Below are positions 55,064 to 63,000 of a DNA stretch of 64,000 nt, piece by piece. The DNA comes from Fibrobacterales bacterium Fibro_02 (GTDB lineage Bacteria > Fibrobacterota > Fibrobacteria > Fibrobacterales > Fibrobacteraceae). Numbering within the stretch: position 1 is the first letter of the stretch; each line of letters begins with the position of its first letter. A model generated the notes under the pieces. The model was not told the DNA's origin and did no database searches. It saw only the letters and a program-made list of their open reading frames with translations. The stretch covers positions 1 to 64,000 of the forward strand of contig LVAE01000007.1 of assembly GCA_001603905.1 (NCBI GenBank), given 5' to 3'. A program made the translations under genes and the position numbers.

Positions 55064-56820
55064 AAGCTTTCCTTTTTCGCGTAGTGGGCGAGTCGCACAC
55101 CGTCGGCAGCGCTAGTGACGATTCCACCGGAGTATCCGGCGCCTTCGCCGAGCACGTAAAGACCGCGCGTGTTCACACTTTCGAGAGTCTCGTTGTTGCG
55201 ACTCATGCGCAGAGGGCTGCTGGTGCGGGTTTCGGGGGCGACAATCAGGCCTTCTTCGATGAATCCGGGAATCTTCTTGTCAAAATTCTGGAATCCTTCG
55301 GCGAGGCTCTTGCAAATGGTTTTGTCCATCCAGTCCCACAGATTGCTCTGTACGAGTCCGCAGGGGTAGGTGGATTTCGGGAGCGATTTGTCTTCGCGGT
55401 GGGCGAGGAACGCCTTGATGCTTTGGGCTGGAGCGGCGTAGTTCTTGCCGCCGACCGCGTAGGCGTCGCTTTCGATTTTACGCTGGAATTCGAGCCCACC
55501 AAAGAGCTTTTCGCTTGCCGCAATGGGCACGGCGATTGCCCCATTTGCAAAAGGCCCGTTGCGACGGCTGTAGCTCATACCGTTGGTGGCGAGGGTTCCG
55601 GGCTCCGAGGCGCAGGGCACCAGAACGCCACCCGGGCACATGCAGAAACTGTAGGCGCTGCTGGTTTTATTCAGTGTCGGGGTGGCGAGGAAGTATTCGG
55701 CGGAACCCGTGAGCTTGGTGTCTACATTCAGGCCCAGCTGGCGCATGTTGATGAGCGCTTGCGGGTGCTCGACGCGCACGCCCATGGCAAATGCCTTGCT
55801 TTCGAGTGCGACGCCACGGGCGTGGAGCATTTCGTAAATGCTCCGGGCTGAATGTCCGACGGCGAGCACCAAGGCTTCGCAGGGTTTCCAATAAGATGTC
55901 GAATAATTTAAGTAGAGATCCTTCGACGCGCTTCGCTTGCTCTGGATGACACTTTCTGTTGACGTCTCTTTCAGTTGTGTTCCGTTGCGTCTGTCACCTT
56001 GGAGGGAATCCGTAGGATGACCGATAGGGTCCATGGATTCTATCGGTCGGCTATGGCCTCCCTCCAGAATGACATTCCTCAATTTTATAGCAGTTATTCT
56101 TCCTTGCTTAATTTCAATATCTTCAAGCGTTGTGCTAAAGTGAATCCTGCCACCGAGCTTTGCAATTTCCGCGCGCAGTTCTCGCAACAATAAAACGAGG
56201 CGGTCCGTGCCGATATGCGGCTTGGCGAAGGTCACGACCGATTCGTCGACTCCGAAGTCCACCATGTCGTGTAGAACCTGTTCCACGAACAGGTTCCGGG
56301 TGCGGGTATTCAGCTTTCCATCGCTAAAGGCCCCCGCACCTCCTTCGCCAAAAAGCACGTTGCTGTAGGCGTTAAACTTACGGTCTACAAAGAATCGGCG
56401 AATGTCGCGGAATCGTTCCTCGACGCATTTTCCCTGTTCGTACAGGTCGACCGAAAATCCTTTCCGCAACAGATGCAATGCTGCCCAAAGACCGCTCGGG
56501 CCTGCGCCAATCACGTCGACATGCCCTGGCATCGCGACGGTGCTTTTCTGCGGGTCGGTCTCTAGACTTTCTTTGTCACGCGTTGCCGCTACAAGACCCT
56601 TGGCGTGGTTCCCCGTGGCACGGACTTCGCGCTTGAGGTCAAAAATCACGTTGTAAGACCACTTCGGGTCTCCTTTGCGTCGGCTGTCCAACGAAAAACG
56701 TTCCACCTGCAAGTTGAAAATTTCTTCGGGGTGCAGGCGAAGCTCGCGGGCGAGTGCAGCCCGGTATTCCCCTTTCTTGGCGAGGGCGACGGAAAGTTCT
56801 CTGTAGCGGTAGGTGAACAT
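55060..56820 (-). CDS. COG2509-type FAD-dependent dehydrogenase with an in-frame repeat insertion
   Basis: A 586-residue flavoprotein. About 95 N-terminal residues precede the FAD Rossmann motif VIGAGPSGLWAALHLLRKG; GGAGAFSDGKLNTR is the family signature and LVLAVGHSARS a further FAD/substrate loop. The C-terminal GLYVLGEGAGYSGGIVTSAADG contacts FAD. The function of this family is not known. Residues about 250-309 have no counterpart in the usual family plan and are encoded by palindromic repeat DNA (see that entry), yet the frame is open throughout. The ATG at 56820 is used; a TTG three codons earlier is possible. It is coupled to the RluC-like gene by a four-base overlap. Confidence 0.85.
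   Translation of the reverse strand: MFTYRYRELSVALAKKGEYRAALARELRLHPEEIFNLQVERFSLDSRRKGDPKWSYNVIFDLKREVRATGNHAKGLVAATRDKESLETDPQKSTVAMPGHVDVIGAGPSGLWAALHLLRKGFSVDLYEQGKCVEERFRDIRRFFVDRKFNAYSNVLFGEGGAGAFSDGKLNTRTRNLFVEQVLHDMVDFGVDESVVTFAKPHIGTDRLVLLLRELRAEIAKLGGRIHFSTTLEDIEIKQGRITAIKLRNVILEGGHSRPIESMDPIGHPTDSLQGDRRNGTQLKETSTESVIQSKRSASKDLYLNYSTSYWKPCEALVLAVGHSARSIYEMLHARGVALESKAFAMGVRVEHPQALINMRQLGLNVDTKLTGSAEYFLATPTLNKTSSAYSFCMCPGGVLVPCASEPGTLATNGMSYSRRNGPFANGAIAVPIAASEKLFGGLEFQRKIESDAYAVGGKNYAAPAQSIKAFLAHREDKSLPKSTYPCGLVQSNLWDWMDKTICKSLAEGFQNFDKKIPGFIEEGLIVAPETRTSSPLRMSRNNETLESVNTRGLYVLGEGAGYSGGIVTSAADGVRLAHYAKKESL
55914..56073 (-). repeat. Palindromic repeat elements inserted in frame within the flavoprotein gene
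   Basis: Two elements sit side by side. The first (55993-56073, 81 bases, 27 codons) begins GTCATTCTGGAGGGA and ends TCCCTCCAAGGTGAC on the coding strand, with an inner pair GACCGATAG/CTATCGGTC around ATCCATGGA. The second (55914-55950) reads GTCATCCAGAGC, AAGCGAAGC and ends GAAGGATCTC, a half of the widespread GTCATCC-GAAGCGAAGGATCT type of intergenic repeat. Together they add about 60 residues without a stop. Confidence 0.8.
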
Positions 56821-56890
56821 TATTGCCAAATTTAAAAAATAAAGGCCGCATCACACCGACGCGACCTTGTTAATCTTTGGGGAGAACTTC

Positions 56891-59800
56891 CTAGAAGGCG
56901 TAGTTGACCCTGATACCGCCGTAGATATCCTTATATTCGTTGCTCAGGTTATCCGGACGGAAGTACAGGCCCGTGCCTGCGTACCATTCGCTGCTCAGGC
57001 GCTTGGTATGGTTTACGGTCAGGCTGACATTACCCAGAATGTCGGTTTCCTTTTCTTCGGCATCTTCGTCCTCTTCTTCCCAAGAGGCTGTCAGGTAGCG
57101 GAATTCACCCGAAAGGCCAAGAACCAGGAAACGGTCCATGAACGGAATTTCGAATTCCTCGTTCACGGAAATTTCGCTTTCGGTCATATTGTCGCGTTCA
57201 TAGTTCTTGAATCGCGGAGTCACGACGATGCGGTTCTGGAAAGTCCCAGCCGAAGTGGTTGCCGAGATGGGGTAGGCGTGTTCAAAGTAGTCTGCTCCAC
57301 CAAAGTAGTAACCCAGCTTGGCCAAAGTCTCGTTGGAAAGATCCATCTTGCTGATCAGACTATCCTTGTGGAACTTGGAGTCATCCGAACGGAGTGTCCA
57401 GCGGCCCGCCACCTTGAAGTTAGTCTTGTAGGCGTTGATTGAAAATTCTGCCATCCAGGTGTTCTTGTAGATGCGTTCCTGGAACTTGGAGGCAAGGTAA
57501 TCTGCGCTGGCCATGCCTTGGTATTCGGCCCAGCGTTCTGCGTCAACCTCAACGTTTCCTTCGTCTGTGGAAATGGACGAAGTCTCTTTCCCGCTTCTCT
57601 TGGCGAACCAGCGGTCCTTATAGATTTCGTCTTCGAGAATGTAGTCGCCGTGGAGCTGATAGGGCCTGTACTGGGTTCTGTATTCCAGGTTGTAGCTCAG
57701 GTTCAGGTTCATCTTGGCGCCAATCTTGAAACCGTTATTGACGGTGAAGTTCTGGATGTACTTGGCGCGGTCATTGTCGAGTTCATGCTCGTCCATCCAG
57801 TCCTCGTCTTCGGAGAACAGGCCCCAATGGGAACCTTCTCCCAGGCCGAAGAGGTTGGTTTCGTTGCCCTTGGCTGCATTTTCGACGTTGATCTGGTAGC
57901 CGAATCCAAAGGTCCAGAAGTCGGTGATGATCTGTTCCAAGTAACCGCCGAATTCACGGGTGTCGGAAAGCTGGTCGGGGGATCCTGCGCTATAGTAGTC
58001 TTCGCCGACATACTTGATGTGGCCGGAAAGCGTTGTCTTGTAGATGTTCCAGTAGAGCGATGCTCCGATGGCGATGTTCTGGCTTCCCCAGTTGAGTCCG
58101 AGGACGCGGTCGTCGTCACGGTCGCTTTCGTAGTCGTTCTTCTGTGCCTTCGCTTCGCGGATGAGCGTGCGTAAGGAGTCGCGCATCTTCGGGCGGCTGA
58201 GGGTGGTGTTGCTTCCGAAGATTTCATCAAGTTCGTCGCTCGTAAGCGTGTTGATCTTGGACTCGTTGGCCATCAGCTTGCGCAAGGTGTTCATGGAAGA
58301 GGTGTTCAGACCCGCTTCGGTAAAGACCTTGTTGATGGCGCGTTCCTTGATGACGTCGGCCGTGTCGGCCCTACCCACGGCAATCTGTCCGTTGAGTTCG
58401 ATGTCGCCCGGATAGAACAGCCAGTTTCCATCGGCATACAGGGAGAGTGCCTGCTGCATGGGTTCGCTTGTGATCGTGGAGCGGCTGCCACCGTCGCGTA
58501 ACAGCGGGTCGTGGATTTCGTCGTTGGCGTAAATGAAGCCGAACTTGGCGTCAAAGCGGCGGAGCGGTGCCCACTTGACGGATCCGCCGTAGGCGATGCG
58601 CTGGGCCTGAGCTTCTCCGTCTTCGATGTAGTTCTTGTAGACGTAGGGGTGACGGTCGTCGATAAGATAGGGCTTGCGGCTTTCACCGAAGAATCCGTCC
58701 AGTTCGAACAGCGGCTGGTTCGCGTTGTTGGTCAAGAGCGAACGGGTGTAGCCGATACCGAAAATCGGGAGCGAGGACATGTAGATTTCGCCACCGTTCT
58801 TGCTGAAGTCGCCCAGGATCAGTCGATTGTGCTTGTCGGTGTAGGTGAGCGTGACGGGCTTCGGATTGAAGCGGTTCCAGGAGTCACCCGTGTATTCCGT
58901 ATTCAGCTCGATCGTCTTGCCATCAGGAGATTGCATGAGCACGTAGATGCTGACATCCGTGCCAAAACCGGGAACCTGGAAAGTGTTCTCGTAGCGGTCA
59001 CCCGGCTTGATGGAATCACCCGAGATTTCCTGGGTGACCTTGGTGTCGTTCTTGCTCGTCTTCACGTAATGATAGTAGTTGCCGATGCCGATGTTACCTG
59101 TGATGTTCCAGGATTTTTGCGTGGTGTCGGCCTTCTGTTCTTCGTTTATCTTCTGGGCGAGCAGGTCTCCGATATAGTCGTCCTTGTCGACGGGGCGGCT
59201 CTTGACTCCGGGAATTTCGGGATTGGAGGGAAGTGCCATGGCGACGGCACTGAAGTCCTTGTTGTAGTCGGTCTCGTTGTTCGAGATGCTTTCAAGGACT
59301 TCCTTGCCTAGAACGTCTTCGGAGGATGCACCGACCGTGTTCTTGTTGACCTTGGTATTGTTGAAGGCGATGTGGCTGTTGCCCATATTCAAGATACCGT
59401 AGGTGTTTCCTGTAAAGCTGGAACCCGACACGCTCGTAATGGCGAGCGGTGCATTGTAGAGGGCCACGTTGTTGCCTTCGAACTTGGCGTCGTTGACTTC
59501 GGCCCTGCTATAGCTGTCGATATGGAGGGCGGCCCCTTGGTTCTGGAAGAACTGGGTGCTGTTTACGGAAAGCTTGGAGTTCTTGGCGTAGACACCGCGG
59601 CTAGAGGTCTTCTCGATTTTGGAGGACTGAATATTGAGTTCGCCGTTCTCGACAACGATACCGGTTTCGGCTTCGCGGACGATTGCGTTTCTAATTTCGG
59701 ATGGCATTTCGCCTGTGATGAAGATTCCCTTCCAGTCTCCGCTTTTGGGCATCTTCATGGCCGAACGGAATTCAACTTCGTTGTTGCGTGTACCCGCGAC

Positions 59801-60181
59801 GACGAACTGTCCCTTTGCGTAGAAACCTGTGCCAGGAGCGAAGAGAAATTCGACACCCGGCTCGACGATCAGGGCCGTGTTCGGTTCAACGACAATGTCT
59901 TCGGTAACGAGGTAGGGGGAGTGTTCTGCCTTCAGGAATCCGTGGAGGGCTCCCTTGAGTTCAGTCCCGTCTTCCATCTGCGGTTCCGGCGGAAGAAGGT
60001 TTGCCTGCGGGTCAACCTTGGCCGAGTCTGCAGCCGAGTTTGCGTTCAGGGTCGAATCGGCGGTCGGGGCGACTTGCTGGACTTCCGCCTGCGGTTCGGC
60101 AGGTGCAACGACATCGGTTGCCTGTTCTTGTGCGTAAACAAGACCAAAGGAAATAGCTGAAATAAGAATAGGAAGTTTCAT
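56891..60181 (-). CDS. Outer-membrane protein with N-terminal beta-helix and C-terminal beta-barrel
   Basis: A 1096-residue exported protein: signal peptide (KLPILISAISFGLVYA, cut near 18), an Ala/Pro/Glu linker to about 70, a right-handed beta-helix at about 85-290 (IVVEPNTALIVEPGVEFLFAPG, then repeats such as GIVVENGELNIQSSKIEKTSSRGVYAKNSKLSV), and from about 360 to the end alternating strands with many aromatic residues, which ends in IRVNYAF, a typical barrel C-terminus. A coiled-coil-like stretch (RTLIREAKAQKNDYESDRDD) near 670 lies between barrel strands. It would be anchored in the outer membrane with the beta-helix in the periplasm or outside. No family name is certain. It is coupled by a one-base overlap to the FecR-domain gene upstream. 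Confidence 0.7.
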   Translation of the reverse strand: MKLPILISAISFGLVYAQEQATDVVAPAEPQAEVQQVAPTADSTLNANSAADSAKVDPQANLLPPEPQMEDGTELKGALHGFLKAEHSPYLVTEDIVVEPNTALIVEPGVEFLFAPGTGFYAKGQFVVAGTRNNEVEFRSAMKMPKSGDWKGIFITGEMPSEIRNAIVREAETGIVVENGELNIQSSKIEKTSSRGVYAKNSKLSVNSTQFFQNQGAALHIDSYSRAEVNDAKFEGNNVALYNAPLAITSVSGSSFTGNTYGILNMGNSHIAFNNTKVNKNTVGASSEDVLGKEVLESISNNETDYNKDFSAVAMALPSNPEIPGVKSRPVDKDDYIGDLLAQKINEEQKADTTQKSWNITGNIGIGNYYHYVKTSKNDTKVTQEISGDSIKPGDRYENTFQVPGFGTDVSIYVLMQSPDGKTIELNTEYTGDSWNRFNPKPVTLTYTDKHNRLILGDFSKNGGEIYMSSLPIFGIGYTRSLLTNNANQPLFELDGFFGESRKPYLIDDRHPYVYKNYIEDGEAQAQRIAYGGSVKWAPLRRFDAKFGFIYANDEIHDPLLRDGGSRSTITSEPMQQALSLYADGNWLFYPGDIELNGQIAVGRADTADVIKERAINKVFTEAGLNTSSMNTLRKLMANESKINTLTSDELDEIFGSNTTLSRPKMRDSLRTLIREAKAQKNDYESDRDDDRVLGLNWGSQNIAIGASLYWNIYKTTLSGHIKYVGEDYYSAGSPDQLSDTREFGGYLEQIITDFWTFGFGYQINVENAAKGNETNLFGLGEGSHWGLFSEDEDWMDEHELDNDRAKYIQNFTVNNGFKIGAKMNLNLSYNLEYRTQYRPYQLHGDYILEDEIYKDRWFAKRSGKETSSISTDEGNVEVDAERWAEYQGMASADYLASKFQERIYKNTWMAEFSINAYKTNFKVAGRWTLRSDDSKFHKDSLISKMDLSNETLAKLGYYFGGADYFEHAYPISATTSAGTFQNRIVVTPRFKNYERDNMTESEISVNEEFEIPFMDRFLVLGLSGEFRYLTASWEEEDEDAEEKETDILGNVSLTVNHTKRLSSEWYAGTGLYFRPDNLSNEYKDIYGGIRVNYAF

Positions 60182-62082
60182 TAGCGCACCTGGTAAATCT
60201 TTTTAGCGGTAAGTTCGTCTTGATCGCTTTTCAGTTTAACCGTAATTACAAATTCGGCATCTTCGCCGCGGGTGAGTTCAACCGGCAGGCTGAAGTCAAT
60301 GTCTGAGACCTCATTTTCGTTCCAAGTTTTAAGGTGTTTTCCATTCTGGGTCACCTTGACGCTCTTGATATATACGGGGACGCTTCCAGGAAGTCTCATA
60401 ACGGTGAACCGGAGTTCCTTGTGGAACTTGTTGCTGTAGTTCCTGGGGGGAGGCGGAACACGGAGTCTTTCGGTTTCTTTGCCGTCTATCCTTATATAGG
60501 CACCAGAAATTGTCTTGTAGCAGCCGAGAGTCTTGGATACCTGACTCGAATTGCCTGCCAGGTCGGCAACCTTGAATACGTAGTTGTGTCTGCCTTTTTC
60601 CAGTTCACGGGATGCGGTGATCTTTTTTGTAACGACACTTTCGATTCCCGAGATATTGTCTGTGGAAATGGTGAAGTAATTGTAATCCTGGTCTAGATTG
60701 TCGAGCGTGAAGAAAATGTTGCAAGATAGGGAATCGTAATTTTGGAGTTCAATCGTGGGACGAATCCTGTTGACGCCCTTGCAGGTCTTGTCGATGTCCA
60801 GGTCGAGATAGGCCGTTTCGGTCTCGAATTCGGTAGAGTTGTACTCGACGGTGACCTTGTCTTCGTTCCAGTTGCCTTTCTCGTCGCTGATCTGGATGGT
60901 GTACGAGAACTTTCCGTTGGCGCTGTAGGGAATCAGGTCTTCGGATTTCTTGTTGCCGTGAATCACGTACAGAGTGGCGTTCGTTCCGCTAGTATCGAAG
61001 GTCCCTTCGACGGTGACCGAGGCGGGGTCGCAGACTTTTGCGGGTGAACTTGTTGTGATGGTCAGCGGCTTGTGCATGTTTGCCAGGTCGCCGGATTCCT
61101 TGTCACCGGCACCGGCATAGTAGGTGGTCAGTTCACCGCAGGGGAAATAGCTGATGCTGTCAACGTAGCACTGCAGGGCAATCTTCTTTGCACCGATGAG
61201 GCTGGAAGCCCATTCGACATCTAGTTCGACGATATCTCCGTTCGAGATAATCGGCTTGTCGTGAATGCCGACCATGGTTCCCTTGGAGCACTGTACTTTG
61301 ACTTTCTGCTTGGCGGTATAGACGGTGTCTGGGAGGGGTGTAATCTCGCAGTTCGCTTGTTGCTTTAACTGTTCCTTGCGAACTTGGTAGGAAGAGTCTG
61401 CGTTCTGGACGAGCTTGATGAGGGCGTCCTTGTCGTTTGCGAGGGCAGGATCGGTGATATACTTGTCAATTTCGTCGAGGAACTTGGCGTCGCCGGAGGA
61501 TTGTAGGTCGAGAACGACGACTTCGTTGCTGATGCTGAATGCCGTCTGGCCGCCCTTGACGTTGTATTGGGTGTTGAGGTCTTCGTCGAAGATGTCCAAG
61601 CTACCGTTGCGCAACGAGGCGATCGGCTTCATTAGGCTGGTAAAGCCGATGGTTCCTGCCGTACCACGGATAGCTGCGGTGGCGGTTCCTGTCTTGAACT
61701 TGAAGTCGCTGCCTTTGGCCTGTTTCTGAACGTCGAAGTTGACTTTACCGTTCAGGATGTTGACCTGGTTGTGGTTGATGCCGTCTTCGTTGAGTAGTTC
61801 CGCCATTTCGGCTTCGGTACGCTCGTTGATGGTAAGGGAGCTTCCGTCGGGGAGTCCGATGATAATCAGGGATTCGTCACCCGTCTTGAAACGGTCTTTC
61901 TTGGTGACCTTGGAACCGGTTTCGGCGGGAATGTAGCCGCCTTTTCCCTTGGGCTCGTGCAGGGCCTGGGGGCCGCTCGCGTTACGGATTTTACCGGAAG
62001 AGATCTTTTTCGCTGCCGGAGAATAGCCTATCATCAGGGCTGTGGCAATGGCAACGAGCTTAAAATACCTAGAAAATGACAT
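60181..62082 (-). CDS. FecR-domain exported protein with Ig-like C-terminal domains
   Basis: A 633-residue protein with a signal peptide (FKLVAIATALMIGYSPAAKK, cut near 23). Residues about 45-200 form a FecR domain: ETGSKVTKKDRFKTGDESLIIIGLPDGSSLTINERTE near the start and FKTGTATAAIRGTAGTIGF near the end. The remaining 400 residues are beta-rich with paired Cys (TLGCYKT, VCDPASVT and others) and look like several bacterial Ig-type domains, with phrases such as YVFKVADLAGNSSQVSKT. FecR domains outside iron sensing occur in envelope proteins and bind peptidoglycan or partners. The next gene (beta-helix/barrel protein) starts within its stop codon. A TATATTTG box lies 31 bases upstream. Confidence 0.8.
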   Translation of the reverse strand: MSFSRYFKLVAIATALMIGYSPAAKKISSGKIRNASGPQALHEPKGKGGYIPAETGSKVTKKDRFKTGDESLIIIGLPDGSSLTINERTEAEMAELLNEDGINHNQVNILNGKVNFDVQKQAKGSDFKFKTGTATAAIRGTAGTIGFTSLMKPIASLRNGSLDIFDEDLNTQYNVKGGQTAFSISNEVVVLDLQSSGDAKFLDEIDKYITDPALANDKDALIKLVQNADSSYQVRKEQLKQQANCEITPLPDTVYTAKQKVKVQCSKGTMVGIHDKPIISNGDIVELDVEWASSLIGAKKIALQCYVDSISYFPCGELTTYYAGAGDKESGDLANMHKPLTITTSSPAKVCDPASVTVEGTFDTSGTNATLYVIHGNKKSEDLIPYSANGKFSYTIQISDEKGNWNEDKVTVEYNSTEFETETAYLDLDIDKTCKGVNRIRPTIELQNYDSLSCNIFFTLDNLDQDYNYFTISTDNISGIESVVTKKITASRELEKGRHNYVFKVADLAGNSSQVSKTLGCYKTISGAYIRIDGKETERLRVPPPPRNYSNKFHKELRFTVMRLPGSVPVYIKSVKVTQNGKHLKTWNENEVSDIDFSLPVELTRGEDAEFVITVKLKSDQDELTAKKIYQVR

Positions 62083-62112
62083 ATTGCCTCTTTAAACGAA
62101 TGCAAACTAAAA

Positions 62113-62120
62113 CAAATATA
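62113..62120 (-). promoter_or_regulatory. Possible -7 box TATATTTG upstream of the FecR-domain gene
   Basis: On the minus strand TATATTTG matches TAnnTTTG, 31 bases before the ATG; the leader contains AAAGAGGCAAT, with GAGG as ribosome site. The divergent gap 62083-62233 is strongly AT-rich with long T and A runs. Confidence 0.45.
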
Positions 62121-62233
62121 TGTATTTTTTTTACATACTTGAATAGAACAAATTAGTTCAAGTAATAAAAAAGAGACTTTTTTCAAAGAAATTTGAAAGA
62201 AGTTTTTTGGAACATATAACGATAGGACCGCAT

Positions 62234-62518
62234 ATGGAAGTTGAAGAACTGACCGTTGCCTTTAGCGACGAAGATACCGGTGAAGAAGTCATCAAGGAAC
62301 TCGACAAGGAAATCCTTTCGAAGGGTGCCTGGCCGACCGTGATGTTCCTTTACCAGGAAAAAGACGCCAAGACGGGCGACATGGGTGAACCCAAGGTGTC
62401 GCTGCGCCGCTACCGCAAGATGAACGGAATGTTCAAGGCCCAGGGCAAGTTCAAGATTACGGGCAAGGCCCAGGCCGAAGCTATCATTAACGTCCTCAAG
62501 AAGTGGTATAACATTTAA
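62234..62518 (+). CDS. Small conserved-looking protein of unknown function
   Basis: A 94-residue protein. It opens MEVEELTVAFSDEDTGEEVIKELDKEILSKG, and the middle phrase GAWPTVMFLYQEKDAKTG with VSLRRYRKMNGMFKAQGKFKITG at its core reads like a small well-ordered beta-alpha protein. Similar sequences seem to occur in other bacteria, but I cannot name a family. The ATG at 62234 has AGGA eight bases upstream; a TTG at 62207 would add nine residues. Its stop shares a base with the ybeY start, so it is translationally coupled to YbeY, which suggests a ribosome or RNA link (inference). Confidence 0.65.
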   Translation: MEVEELTVAFSDEDTGEEVIKELDKEILSKGAWPTVMFLYQEKDAKTGDMGEPKVSLRRYRKMNGMFKAQGKFKITGKAQAEAIINVLKKWYNI

Positions 62519-63000
62519 TGCCGGACCCTGCTAGTCGAAAGAAGAAGTATAATATCGAGTTCCTTTGCGAGGGGGACATCGAGGCTTTTCCGTATAAGGA
62601 CAAGTTCGAAAAGATGGCTCGCAAGCTCCTTGCCGAAGAAGGCAAGGAAAAAGACGTGAACATCGTGCTCTGCACCGACGAGTTCGTGCGCACCATGAAC
62701 CGCGACTACCGCGGGCTCGACAAGGTGACCGACGTGCTCTCGTTTGAATGGAAGAACGAGCTCGGTGTCGAGATTCCCGAAGACGAGGCCATGCTCGGCG
62801 AAATCTACATCGCACGCGAGCAGGTACGCCGCCAGGCTCCCGAATACGGCAACACGTTCTACGCCGAAATGAAGCGCGTGATTGTTCACGGGCTCTTGCA
62901 CCTATCGGGCTACGACCATATCAAGGCTGCTGACCGCAAGGTGATGCGCAAGCGCGAATGCGAATTCCTGGGACTTGACCCGTACAAGGAAGGTGCATAA
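62518..63000 (+). CDS. ybeY: Endoribonuclease YbeY (16S rRNA maturation)
   Basis: A 160-residue zinc protein. The signature HGLLHLSGYDH, with three His binding zinc, lies near 126-136; DYRGLDKVTDVLSFEW is the family's conserved middle motif. YbeY is needed for 16S rRNA 3' end processing and late 30S quality control. It is preceded by and coupled to the small protein gene and itself overlaps the CNNM/CBS gene by one base, an arrangement like ybeZ-ybeY-ybeX, where ybeX encodes a CorC-type protein. Confidence 0.96.
   Translation: MPDPASRKKKYNIEFLCEGDIEAFPYKDKFEKMARKLLAEEGKEKDVNIVLCTDEFVRTMNRDYRGLDKVTDVLSFEWKNELGVEIPEDEAMLGEIYIAREQVRRQAPEYGNTFYAEMKRVIVHGLLHLSGYDHIKAADRKVMRKRECEFLGLDPYKEGA

Noticed and set aside
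55060-56820. Flavoprotein gene as a pseudogene broken by a repeat
   Set aside because: The repeat keeps the frame, the FAD motifs on both sides are intact and the end is coupled normally to the next gene.
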